Shown: one piece after another, positions 53,502-62,193 of the stretch
Numbering within the stretch: position 1 is the stretch's first letter
Layout: each line of letters starts with the position of its first letter
DNA from: Candidatus Paracaedibacteraceae bacterium
GTDB lineage: Bacteria > Pseudomonadota > Alphaproteobacteria > Paracaedibacterales > Paracaedibacteraceae
DNA: 64,000 nt
Direction: 5' to 3'
Assembly: GCA_019459505.1 (NCBI GenBank)
Contig: JAIBEV010000110.1
Span: 1-64,000 of the forward strand
Translations under genes and position numbers: made by a program
Notes under the pieces: generated by a model
Database searches by the model: none
Told to the model about the DNA's origin: nothing
The model's input: the letters and a program-made list of their open reading frames with translations, nothing else

Positions 53502-55325
53502 CTATCGATAACAGTGATAGTTTTCCAGAACACGCTGAACATAGTTGCGGGTTTCAGCATAGGGGATAAGTTCAATCCAGTCGGTCACATTCACGCCCGG
53601 TGAGCGTGGATCACCAAATTGCTCAATCCATTCATCAACCGCACTAGCGCCCGCATTATAGGCGGCGGCTGCAAGGACGATGGAGCCGCGATATTTTTCC
53701 ATTAAATCTTTTAAATGGTGTGAACCTATCTGAACATTATGCTGGGGATCCGTCAGTTTTTTCTTCTTAATCTTATAGCGTTGCTCCGTAAGCGCTGCTG
53801 TCGCAGGCATCAATTGCATCAAACCCGTCGCACCGGCGGAACTAACTGCATCAGGTTGAAAGCGACTTTCTTGGCGAATGATCGCATGGGCAAACGCCGG
53901 TTCAACCGTATGTCGGGGAATGGTGATACGCGGATAGGCCGCTGGAATAAGCGGATATTCAGTCCTCATAATTTTCTTATAGACTTTTAACGCATTATGC
54001 TTGCCCGATTTTTCGTGAATAATTTCGGTGAGAAGCGCTTGCTCTTCAGGATTTTGGAGCTGCTCACCCAGCTTTAGCGCAAAGACTTCAGCTGTGGATT
54101 GTTCGTCAATTTCTTGTAAGAGTCGCATGTACTTATAAAGTTCGCGCGATTCTAAGGTGCGACGAACACTTAAACTGACAGTCGAGGGTTTCAGGTTGAC
54201 GGTTGGGGTTTTTCCGGTTAATTCTTTATGAGCTAATTGCCCATAATAGGTTGCAACATGTTTTTTAGCCTTTGTCCACCAAGCTTGAGCTTGTGCCGAA
54301 TCTCCTAACTCTTTATGAGCTCGACCTAACCAATATTGGGCTCGAGCCACACTAACAGGGGTTGAAACATTCTCATTTAAGCGTTCAAAGTGATCTTTAG
54401 CTTGTTCTGGATTCTTCAAAAATCTGAGGGACAGCCAGCCCCCTAACCATTCGGCTGTTGCAAAATTTTCACCTCTTTTAAGGCCATGATCCTTAATGGT
54501 GTCATAGGCGGCTTGATATTTTTTATCTTCTAAAAGTCGGCGAGCGATAAGATTACGTTCTGTCCAAAGAAGGTCTGGGTTTTCATGGTTTGTTAGTTCC
54601 TTGAGCAAGGCTGAGGCCTTTTTATCGAATCGATTTTTTCGATACAGACGAGCTTGCTCGAATTTAAGACGGGGATCTTGTATAAGATCAGAATTCAGCA
54701 TGGATGCTCCCTTTATTAAACTGAGGCGAGCTTCTAAAATTGTTCTAAATTTTTTTGGTAAGTTAGCCAGAACCAGCTCTGCTGCTGCCAATTGATTGTT
54801 GTTGAGCAAAGCATGGGCTTTTCGTTGTAAAATTTCATCATTGAGTAAGGGGCGATAAGCGGTGATAAATTTTTGCAGATCGAGTGTCGTAATATCATTA
54901 TCGATAAATGCTTGACGAAATTTTTGATCATTGTACTGTTTTTGCGCTAACAAAGCTTGGCCAAAAGCTTGTAGTCCTTTTAAACTGATCGGTGGCATGC
55001 GACGGAACCAAGCAATTGTTTGGGAAGCAGAGGGCGACCTTTTATAGAGCTCGTTTTCAAGGTGACGTTGAATGGCTGAAAGCCTGGGCCATGTCGGGTG
55101 TTTATCAATGAAAGCCTTAGCTGTTGAGAATGATGCTGTTTTTTGGGCGCGCAGCCACATCAACACCGTGTAACTTTGGGGACAGCTAGCCTTATCAATG
55201 GCGACTTCGTCTGGATTTTGACGAATCGCCTTTTTCAGTTGCTTACCACATTTTGCTGCTTCATGGGCATGGTTTTGTGTTATAGTCAGTGATAGAATAA
55301 TAAAGCTAATCAATAGTTGACGCAT
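53502..55325 (-). CDS. slt: Soluble lytic murein transglycosylase
   Basis: A 607-residue periplasmic enzyme that cleaves glycan strands. The signal peptide is MRQLLISFIILSLTITQNHA. A long all-helical superhelical U/L-domain (about 30-440) precedes the catalytic domain. That domain has AFAHAIIRQESRFQPDAVS with the catalytic Glu, GATGLMQLMPATA and AAAYNAGASAVDEW. The order and length are those of Slt70. Its ATG lies only 27 bases from the divergent dapA ATG. Confidence 0.95.
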   Translation of the reverse strand: MRQLLISFIILSLTITQNHAHEAAKCGKQLKKAIRQNPDEVAIDKASCPQSYTVLMWLRAQKTASFSTAKAFIDKHPTWPRLSAIQRHLENELYKRSPSASQTIAWFRRMPPISLKGLQAFGQALLAQKQYNDQKFRQAFIDNDITTLDLQKFITAYRPLLNDEILQRKAHALLNNNQLAAAELVLANLPKKFRTILEARLSLIKGASMLNSDLIQDPRLKFEQARLYRKNRFDKKASALLKELTNHENPDLLWTERNLIARRLLEDKKYQAAYDTIKDHGLKRGENFATAEWLGGWLSLRFLKNPEQAKDHFERLNENVSTPVSVARAQYWLGRAHKELGDSAQAQAWWTKAKKHVATYYGQLAHKELTGKTPTVNLKPSTVSLSVRRTLESRELYKYMRLLQEIDEQSTAEVFALKLGEQLQNPEEQALLTEIIHEKSGKHNALKVYKKIMRTEYPLIPAAYPRITIPRHTVEPAFAHAIIRQESRFQPDAVSSAGATGLMQLMPATAALTEQRYKIKKKKLTDPQHNVQIGSHHLKDLMEKYRGSIVLAAAAYNAGASAVDEWIEQFGDPRSPGVNVTDWIELIPYAETRNYVQRVLENYHCYR

Positions 55326-55352
55326 TGTTGGACCATCAGTAAGGGAATAAAA

Positions 55353-56231
55353 ATGAAACTTTCAGGCTCTATTGTCGCTCTAATTACGCCATTTCACAAT
55401 GGAGAAGTTGATGTATTAGCTTTAAAAAAATTAGTCGAGTGGCATCTGGCCGAAGGAACACAAGGAATTGTTGCCTGCGGATCCACTGGCGAAGCGGCTT
55501 TGTTAACCGCGAAAGAGCGTTCAGTGGTATTGGAAACTGTTGTGACCACAGTGGCAGGACGGATTCCAGTGATCGCAGGCTGTGGCGCGCCGTCTACCCA
55601 TGAAACACTAACAATGATGGTTGAGGCTAAAGAAATTGGATGTGATGCTGGCTTGGTGGTTACGCCCTACTATGTTAAGCCGACTCCTGAAGGAGTGTAT
55701 CAGCATTTTAAAGTTTTAAATGAAGTGGGATTGCCCATTGTTTTGTATAATAATCCCGGTCGTGCCGTGACAGATTTATCGGTGGATACGGTGGTTAGGT
55801 TGGCTGAGTTATCGATGGTTATTGCTATTAAAGATTCTTGTGAAGACTTAACAAGAGTTATTAAGATGCGTCAACGGATTACCAAGGATTTTAGTTTTTT
55901 GTCGGGTGATGATCCGATTGCAACAGCCTATATGGCGCAAGGCGGTGATGGTGTTGTGTCAGTCAGTGCCAATATTGTCCCTCGCTTGAACCAGCAGATG
56001 ATACAGGCATGGAAGAATAGAGATTTAGAAACATTTGCCATGTTGCGCGATAGATTGTTAATAGTACATGAATCCATGTTTGTGGAAACAAGCCCAAGCC
56101 CTATTAAGTATGCGGTCTCACGGCTTGGTTTTTGTACCCCAGACGTTCGCTTGCCATTAGTGCCGGCAACGGAATCTGCTAAGGGGATTGTGGACCATGC
56201 ATTGAAAACTATTGGTTTAATGGCAGCTTAA
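55353..56231 (+). CDS. dapA: 4-hydroxy-tetrahydrodipicolinate synthase
   Basis: A 292-residue TIM-barrel enzyme of lysine and diaminopimelate synthesis. The start at 55353 has AAGGGA upstream and begins MKLSGSIVALITPF as in the family. Active-site parts are GSTGEAALL, TPYYVKPTPEGVYQH with the catalytic Tyr, and the Schiff-base Lys in VIAIKDSCEDL. smpB follows 42 bases on. Its promoter must lie within the 5' end of slt or the 27-base gap. Confidence 0.95.
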   Translation: MKLSGSIVALITPFHNGEVDVLALKKLVEWHLAEGTQGIVACGSTGEAALLTAKERSVVLETVVTTVAGRIPVIAGCGAPSTHETLTMMVEAKEIGCDAGLVVTPYYVKPTPEGVYQHFKVLNEVGLPIVLYNNPGRAVTDLSVDTVVRLAELSMVIAIKDSCEDLTRVIKMRQRITKDFSFLSGDDPIATAYMAQGGDGVVSVSANIVPRLNQQMIQAWKNRDLETFAMLRDRLLIVHESMFVETSPSPIKYAVSRLGFCTPDVRLPLVPATESAKGIVDHALKTIGLMAA

Positions 56232-56273
56232 TATCTAAGGATTTAAGGTTTAAAAGAGAAAAAGGGTCAGGCC

Positions 56274-56738
56274 ATGACAAAAGAACATGCTCATAGAATG
56301 GTAGCACAAAATCGTCGAGCCCGATTCGATTATGCTATTATTGAAGAAGTTGAAGCGGGGATTGTATTGACGGGAAGCGAAGTCAAATCTTTGCGGGGCG
56401 GGCGGGCCAGCATTAACGAAACTTATGCTGGTGAAATGAAGGGCGAAATTTTCCTCTTTAATGCTAATATTCCCGTCTATGAACAGGCTAATCAGTTTAA
56501 TCACGAACCTAAACGGCCACGCAAGTTATTGTTACATAAGCGTCAAGTTAATAAGTGGATAGGGGCAATTCAGCGTAAGGGCATGACCTTAGTGGCCTTA
56601 TCTATGTATTTTAATAATAAAGGGCGGGCCAAAGTTGCCTTGGCGTTGGCTAAAGGTAAAAATACCGTGGACAAGCGTGAGACTATTAAAGAGCGAGATT
56701 GGAGCCGTGATAAGGCCCGAATCCTGCGGGGAGCTTAA
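56274..56738 (+). CDS. smpB: SsrA-binding protein SmpB
   Basis: A 154-residue tmRNA partner for ribosome rescue. It shows [48 protein letters not shown] and the basic tail [19 protein letters not shown]. The GGTCAGG upstream is a fair ribosome-binding site. The ssrA RNA gene is not in the window. dapA-smpB adjacency is common in alphaproteobacteria. Confidence 0.97.
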   Translation: MTKEHAHRMVAQNRRARFDYAIIEEVEAGIVLTGSEVKSLRGGRASINETYAGEMKGEIFLFNANIPVYEQANQFNHEPKRPRKLLLHKRQVNKWIGAIQRKGMTLVALSMYFNNKGRAKVALALAKGKNTVDKRETIKERDWSRDKARILRGA

Positions 56739-56746
56739 GTTTTTTA

Positions 56747-58276
56747 ATGCGGATACTACGTCATATCATCACCATTAGTGGCTTTACTGTTATGAGCCGT
56801 ATTTTTGGTTTGGTGCGTGAAATTATGATTGCTCGCTTTTTGGGCGCCAGCTTGGTGACTGATGCCTTTTTTGTAGCGTTCAAGTTTCCCAATCTTTTTC
56901 GACGTATTTTTGCTGAAGGAGCATTTAATGCGGCTTTCGTCCCTTTATTTTCGCGTAAATTAGTGAGTGAGGGCCGCGAGCCGGCTAAAGCATTAGCGGA
57001 AGTTATCTTCTCCGCCATGCTTGCTTTTTTAACCATATTTGTTTTACTGGTTGTTATCTTTACACCGACTATTATTCATATTTTAGCGCCAGGCTTTGCC
57101 ACCACCCCAGAGCGTCTAGAGTTAGCGATAACTTTTACGCGCATCACGTTTCCCTATATATTGTTCATTTCGTTGGCGGCTCACTTATCGGGTGTGTTGA
57201 ATTCTTTTGATCGCTTCGCCGCTGCAGCCGGCGTACCCATCCTCCTCAATATTGTGATGATTTCATCTTTATTGATTTGTCCGTATATAGACCTTTCTTA
57301 TGGTGTTGGGTTGTCAATTGCCGTGACGGTTGCCGGTATGGTGCAATTGCTTTGGCTTTATATGGCTTGCTGGCGTATGGACTTTCGTATTCGGTTACGA
57401 TGGCCGCGATTAACACCTGATGTCAAAGAATTATTACGGTTGATGGTCCCAGGGGCTATTGGGGCAGGCGTGATGAATATCAATCTTTTTATTGATACGA
57501 TCTTGGCCTCCTTTTTACCTGAAAAATCAGTTTCTTATATCTTTTACGCAGATCGCTTAAATCAACTGCCCTTATCCATTTTTGGTATTGGAATCGGCAC
57601 GGCTTTATTGCCGTTATTATCCCGACAGCTCAAAGCAGGGGAGTATGAAAAAGCCCTCCAGAATAAGTTATTGGTGACGGATGTGGCATTGCAATTAACT
57701 GTTCCAGCGGCTGTTGGATTAGCCCTACTTAGTTATCCGTTGATTCATTTAATTTATGGGATGTCTATCGGTGATACCCAAGCAACTGCTAACGCATTGG
57801 CTGCTTTTGCTATAGGAATTCCGGCTTATGTCTTAAATAAAGTTTTTGTAACCGGTTTTTTTGCGCGTCAGGATACCAAGACTCCTGTAAAAATTGCGAT
57901 AGGATGTATTTTTCTCAATCTGCTTTTAAATCTTATTTTAATGAGATATTTAGGCCATGTGGCATTGGCTTTATCGACTTCCTTATCAGCGTGGGTGCAC
58001 ACCGTGGCTTTGTATGGCGTTTTGAAAAAAAGAGGGTGGTTTGCTTTATCGTACGACATTAAAATGGCGAGCATAAAAATTATTTTTATCTCCATTTTGA
58101 TGGGGACCATTTTATGGCAATTAGAGAGTCATTACGATCCTTGCTGCATGACCAAATGGCAGGAGATTGGCTATGTTGTTAGCCAGCTTAGTGTTGGAAT
58201 GATCGCTTATATTTTATTAGGAATTGCTTTAAAAGTTATTGATATTTCGAGATTTAAAACAGTTTTAGGTCGATAA
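56747..58276 (+). CDS. murJ: Lipid II flippase MurJ
   Basis: A 509-residue membrane protein with about 14 hydrophobic segments. It starts RHIITISGFTVMSRIFGLVREIMIARFLGA, the typical MviN/MurJ opening (cited here only as a position, residues 4-33). Further on are FPNLFRRIFAEGAFNAAFVP and FYADRLNQLPLSIFGIGIGT. It flips lipid II for peptidoglycan synthesis. It lies 8 bases after smpB. Confidence 0.96.
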   Translation: MRILRHIITISGFTVMSRIFGLVREIMIARFLGASLVTDAFFVAFKFPNLFRRIFAEGAFNAAFVPLFSRKLVSEGREPAKALAEVIFSAMLAFLTIFVLLVVIFTPTIIHILAPGFATTPERLELAITFTRITFPYILFISLAAHLSGVLNSFDRFAAAAGVPILLNIVMISSLLICPYIDLSYGVGLSIAVTVAGMVQLLWLYMACWRMDFRIRLRWPRLTPDVKELLRLMVPGAIGAGVMNINLFIDTILASFLPEKSVSYIFYADRLNQLPLSIFGIGIGTALLPLLSRQLKAGEYEKALQNKLLVTDVALQLTVPAAVGLALLSYPLIHLIYGMSIGDTQATANALAAFAIGIPAYVLNKVFVTGFFARQDTKTPVKIAIGCIFLNLLLNLILMRYLGHVALALSTSLSAWVHTVALYGVLKKRGWFALSYDIKMASIKIIFISILMGTILWQLESHYDPCCMTKWQEIGYVVSQLSVGMIAYILLGIALKVIDISRFKTVLGR

Positions 58277-58383
58277 ATATTTTAACATAGCCGGCTTTCT
58301 TACGGTGTGGGGACTGTATCAACAAACTTGACTTTTTGCCGTCTAAGTGTCATTGTCTACATACAGACAAGGTTCGACTTTTC

Positions 58384-58456
58384 AATACCATTAGATTTAG
58401 TGTGTTCAAAGGTTTTTTAAAGAAAAATCTCAATCCTTTGTTTTTTCTAATGGTAT
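58384..58456 (+). promoter_or_regulatory. Possible structured leader of the MFS gene
   Basis: A 10-bp arm ATACCATTAG (58385-58394) pairs with CTAATGGTAT (58447-58456). Inside it CAAAGG pairs with CCTTTG (ending at 58440), followed by T6. The inner stem plus T run looks like a weak terminator and the outer arm like a competing or enclosing helix. It lies 58 bases before the MFS start. A second small hairpin, TTGTCT/AGACAA, is at 58353-58370. Confidence 0.35.
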
Positions 58457-58513
58457 CCTCTAAGCAATTGTACGTCCTTGTTTTTATAACTTCCATGCCA
58501 GGGATTAGAGTGA

Positions 58514-59749
58514 ATGACTAATTATACTAAGAACGACTCCCATCTCCCTCAAATCCCAAAGCCAATCTGGGGCATTGGACTTGCTGTCTTCTTTGTTAAT
58601 CTCTCCTCGGTTATGGTGCGCAGTATTTCTGCTGTTTATATGAAAACAATTCTAGGGGCAGGGTCTGGATTAATTGGAACCATAGAGGGCATCGTCGAAA
58701 TGTTATCTTATATCATGAAGATGATGTCAGGCGTTTTTAGTGACTATTTGCGCCGACGCAAATTTATCATTGTTCTAGGCTATACCTTTATGTTCTTAAG
58801 TCGCCCCTTAATTGCGGCTTTTGGGAATATGCAGGCGGTAATCGCATCTCGAATCTTAGATCGGTTAGGAAATGGTATTCAAGCATCGCCGCGAGATGCT
58901 TTGGTGGGAGATTTGGCGCCCAAATCTATTCGTGGCGCCTGTTATGGTTTGAGAATCAGCTTAGGAACGGCAGGATCTTTTGCCGGTGCTGTGTTTGCTT
59001 TATGCTTAATGTCTTTACATAATGAAGACTATTTGATGGTTTTCTGGCTTGCGGCAATCCCAGCATTGATTTCTGTTGCCATTATGGTTTTCTTTATTAA
59101 GGAACCCCCACAAAATGTCAATCCAGCTGATCATAAAACGCGGCATCCGATCCATATGGAAGATATTCCCCGGCTTGGTCGTCCATATTGGTTGTTGATG
59201 ATTGTGGTGGGTGTGTTCATGATTGCTCAATTAGGCGAGCCAATTATGGTATTACATGCCCATGAAAATTTTCAATTGTCTGGCAAATATATTCCTCTTA
59301 TTCTAATTGTTTACAATTCAACTTATTCATCGATCTCTTATCCTGCTGGAAAGCTATCGGATAAGATTGGACGCATTAATATGTTGATTGTTGGGTTTTG
59401 CTGTCTTTTAGCCGGCGATCTATTTCTAACAGCAGCCACCGATCTGTGGATGATTTTTGTGGGAATAGCGTTATGTGGCGCGCAGATGGCGGTTACCCAA
59501 AGTATCTTTATGTCTTTGATAGCCGACTGTGTGCCGGAAGATTTACGGGGGACAGGATTTGGTGTTTTCTATCTTATCTGCGCGATCTCTGTGTTTATTT
59601 CTAATACGGGCGCCGGCTTTATTGCAGAAAGTATGGGTGAACGATACGCTTTTGCAGCGTCGTTGGCGGTTGCTAGCTTGGCTCTTACAATTCTTCTATT
59701 TTTTGCAAAAAAAATTGCTCCCAGAGAAAAATTACCCCTTTCGGCATAA
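58514..59749 (+). CDS. Major facilitator superfamily transporter
   Basis: A 411-residue inner-membrane protein with about 12 hydrophobic segments and an MFS-type loop 2-3 region (SGVFSDYLRRRKFIIVLGY). SRILDRLGNGIQASPRDALVGD is in the helix 4-5 region (residues about 115-136). The substrate cannot be told from sequence. A possible structured RNA leader lies upstream. There is no operon partner. Confidence 0.88.
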   Translation: MTNYTKNDSHLPQIPKPIWGIGLAVFFVNLSSVMVRSISAVYMKTILGAGSGLIGTIEGIVEMLSYIMKMMSGVFSDYLRRRKFIIVLGYTFMFLSRPLIAAFGNMQAVIASRILDRLGNGIQASPRDALVGDLAPKSIRGACYGLRISLGTAGSFAGAVFALCLMSLHNEDYLMVFWLAAIPALISVAIMVFFIKEPPQNVNPADHKTRHPIHMEDIPRLGRPYWLLMIVVGVFMIAQLGEPIMVLHAHENFQLSGKYIPLILIVYNSTYSSISYPAGKLSDKIGRINMLIVGFCCLLAGDLFLTAATDLWMIFVGIALCGAQMAVTQSIFMSLIADCVPEDLRGTGFGVFYLICAISVFISNTGAGFIAESMGERYAFAASLAVASLALTILLFFAKKIAPREKLPLSA

Positions 59750-59870
59750 TTTCTTTTTTAAACCACTCAGTATTAATTATGGAATGTTTAAAAAGATAAG
59801 GGTTCTACCGCAGAAAGTGGCTTTAACATCTTATTATGTCAAAATCTTCTTTCTCAACATTATAATGACC

Positions 59871-60179
59871 TTATCGCGCTGCCCGTCTATCAGAACCGGC
59901 GGCTACGGTGGAAAATGGAGATGGCTCTGTGCTAGCCGAAGAGGAGCTTATTTCTGATGAATGAGTGGTTGATAGATATTGCTTAATCTTATCAGCCTGA
60001 GCTGCTGCATTCTTGTTTTCTTGCTGAATTCGATCGTGGATTTCTTTTCTAAGAATGCGACTTGTTTTAGGATAATCAAAGCTTAATTTGACGATGCTAC
60101 CACGGATTTCCGAAACGGTTAAGGTTATTTCGTCATCAATAATAATTGATTCGCCAATTTTCCGGGTTAAAAATAACAT
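59871..60179 (-). CDS. csrA: CsrA-family RNA-binding regulator with extended tail
   Basis: Residues 1-60 are the CsrA fold: MLFLTRKIGESIIIDDEITL, then IRGSIVKLSFDYPK and RILRKEIHDRI. CsrA dimers bind GGA motifs in mRNA leaders. The protein is 102 residues, against about 60-70 usually, with a Ser-rich tail from residue 70. The second strand normally reads VGIxAP; here it is VKLSFDYPK, a noticeable deviation. It is divergent from flgB, a common neighbour since CsrA often controls flagellar genes. Confidence 0.88.
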   Translation of the reverse strand: MLFLTRKIGESIIIDDEITLTVSEIRGSIVKLSFDYPKTSRILRKEIHDRIQQENKNAAAQADKIKQYLSTTHSSEISSSSASTEPSPFSTVAAGSDRRAAR

Positions 60180-60313
60180 GTTGAACCTCTTGTTCTTGGT
60201 TAAGTGACCATATAAATATTATTTATTTAAATTTAACCACATTTTTAATAAAAAATTAAGTTAAATATCAGATCCTGGATATGTAAGAAGATAATAGATG
60301 GCTAAGCAAGCGA

Positions 60314-60634
60314 ATGAATGTATTAACCCAATTAGTTAATAAAATGTCGTGGAACGTGGCTCGCAGTCAACGGTTGAATGCGAATATAGCGAATTTTGAT
60401 ATTCCTGGGTATAAGCGAACTGATATACAGCCCTTTAACAAATCCGTTCGTTCTTCAACAATGACTCAAGAACCGACCTTGTATATTAAGGAAGTGATAG
60501 AGGGCGTGGAAATGTCTCGTGAAAATGAGATGCTTCAATTGACAGAAAACTCAGCCAACTATCAAGCCAACTTAAATATATATAAAAAATATCTTGGATT
60601 GTTAAAAACAGTTATTGGTAAGGCAGGGAGTTAA
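60314..60634 (+). CDS. flgB: Flagellar rod protein FlgB
   Basis: A 106-residue proximal rod subunit, shorter than the usual 130 or so. The N-terminal rod helix has SQRLNANIANFDIPGYKRTDI, matching the conserved N-x-AN-x-x-TPGYK box. The C-terminal helix is NEMLQLTENSANYQANLNIYKK. The middle loop is shortened. flgC follows 3 bases on. The ribosome-binding site is weak. Confidence 0.9.
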   Translation: MNVLTQLVNKMSWNVARSQRLNANIANFDIPGYKRTDIQPFNKSVRSSTMTQEPTLYIKEVIEGVEMSRENEMLQLTENSANYQANLNIYKKYLGLLKTVIGKAGS

Positions 60635-60637
60635 GGT

Positions 60638-61060
60638 ATGGCAACTATTTCAAGCTTCAATCAATCTCTTCAAGCGTCAGCAGCGGGAATGGCAGCTCAA
60701 ACTAAGCGTCTGCAGATTATTACAGAAAATATTGCCAATGCGGAATCAAAGGCTGCAGCCCCGGGTGGTGAACCGTATCGGCGTAAAACTATCGCTTTGG
60801 GAACGACAACGGATATGCGAACCGGGCTCTCCACGGTTAAAGTAAAAAAAATTGGGACCGATCCATCAGCTTTTAAAGAAGTATACGCTCCTTATGATCC
60901 TGTGGCAGATGAGCGTGGCTATGTACAAATGCCCAATGTAAAGACTATGGTTGAAATGGTTGATATGCAAGAGGCCCGATTAAGCCATGAAGCCAACGTG
61001 GAAGCTTATAAGAAATCATTGAAAATGATGGAAGATACAATCGGAATCTTGAGAAATTAA
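60638..61060 (+). CDS. flgC: Flagellar rod protein FlgC
   Basis: A 140-residue proximal rod subunit. The N-terminus SAAGMAAQTKRLQIITENIA followed by NAESK is the rod/hook helix motif. PYRRKTIAL, then DPVADERGYVQMPNV and the C-terminal EANVEAYKKSLKMMEDTIGI are conserved in FlgC. Length is normal. It is co-transcribed with flgB and fliE. Confidence 0.95.
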   Translation: MATISSFNQSLQASAAGMAAQTKRLQIITENIANAESKAAAPGGEPYRRKTIALGTTTDMRTGLSTVKVKKIGTDPSAFKEVYAPYDPVADERGYVQMPNVKTMVEMVDMQEARLSHEANVEAYKKSLKMMEDTIGILRN

Positions 61061-61070
61061 AGGATAGAAC

Positions 61071-61370
61071 ATGGGAATTATGGGAACAGGCTCTATTTTT
61101 AGCCAATATAATAAAATTGCTGGAATGGTAGGACAAGAGAAAGCCAGCTCAGATCCTGGCTTTCATGAGATTCTTTCACAAACTTTTAAAAATGCCTATC
61201 AACAAGTTAAATCCAATGAACAGTTGGCTAAACAACACGTAGTTGATCAAGTAGATTTAGCAAAATTGGCACCAAATACGGCTGAACTTGATGTAAAAAT
61301 TACTGAAATTACTGCCTTTAGAGATAAGATTTTGGGTGCAATCCAAGAGTTGCTAAAGATGCAGGCCTAA
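61071..61370 (+). CDS. fliE: Flagellar hook-basal body protein FliE
   Basis: A 99-residue protein that joins the MS ring to the rod. The C-terminal half is the conserved part: LDVKITEITAFRDKILGAIQ followed by ELLKMQ. AAAGGATAGAAC precedes the ATG. It ends the short flgB-flgC-fliE cluster. No other flagellar genes are in the window. Confidence 0.9.
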   Translation: MGIMGTGSIFSQYNKIAGMVGQEKASSDPGFHEILSQTFKNAYQQVKSNEQLAKQHVVDQVDLAKLAPNTAELDVKITEITAFRDKILGAIQELLKMQA

Positions 61371-61442
61371 AAGAATTTTGCTCAAACTTATTTAAAATGT
61401 TAATCTTGCCGTGTTATTGATCATTAACGCCGGAGATTTTCT

Positions 61443-62113
61443 ATGGTTAGCGACGTTTTAAAAGGGGGCATCTGTATGATGTTAATTACATCGTCCTTTG
61501 CAAAGCAGGAGATCTTCACCTTAAAGATAGGTGACTTTGAAAAAGCTTATCCAATTCAGCAACCACAGTCAGAGGGGCTCCCGTCAAGATTGCTTATGTT
61601 AATGATTTTGCAGATAATATCGCTTTATTGAGAGCAACAGCAAAAGGGCTGTGTGAAAAAATCAAAGCTCAACATTTAACACAACAAATCGATGTGGTAG
61701 TTATTCCTGGCGATAAAGCAAATGCCTTGGGTGCGTTGCTGGTAGAAAAATTGTCAATCGATAATCCAACTATTAAGCTTGTGATTTTTAGAACAACTGA
61801 TAAGGGAGGGAATATCAAGAGTGTGATCTATCAATCAGTCACAAGTTCTACTACCAAAAAACTCTATGCCGGTGAGTATCATCAACACTTAGTCCACGGT
61901 AAAAATGTGATGATTATGGATGATGTTATTTCCACAGGGGCTACTGTTAAAGCTGCAGCCGACCTGGTCAACCTCTTAGGGGGTAAGGTCATCGCTTATG
62001 CCTGTGGGGCCACAGAAGGAGAAAAGGATCAGGCAAAAGAAATAGCTGATGGGGAAACCTTTGAAGGATTGCCTATCTTTAAGATGGCGCATTTTCCGCT
62101 GATTAAAATTTAG
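61443..62113 (+). pseudogene. Phosphoribosyltransferase family protein, frameshifted
   Basis: An ATG at 61443 with GGAG 9 bases upstream opens a frame with a hydrophobic start (SDVLKGGICMMLITSSFAKQ) and FTLKIGDFEKAYPIQQPQSE. It goes out of frame at GGGG (61574-61577). One extra G would give EGAPVKIAYVNDF and join the main frame, which continues DNIALLRATAKGLCEKI and the PRPP-binding motif VMIMDDVISTGATVKAA, ending at 62113. The restored protein has about 223 residues and resembles adenine phosphoribosyltransferase-like proteins. The single-base loss in a G run is a recent mutation or a sequence error. From 61628 an internal ATG could still give a 161-residue product. Confidence 0.85.
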
Positions 62114-62193
62114 TATCTATTAACCTTGCTATAAAGATGGGGTTGCTTCATTATAATCAACAGTTTTTAACTTTTTGAAGTGATTAACACATA

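Noticed and set aside
58336-58521. A 61-codon plus-strand frame before the MFS gene
   Set aside because: No ribosome-binding site or domain; it covers the predicted hairpins and overlaps the MFS start.
60233-60248. TTAA-N8-TTAA upstream of flgB resembling a CtrA box
   Set aside because: The CtrA consensus needs a 7-base spacer; the region is AT-rich and such matches are expected by chance.
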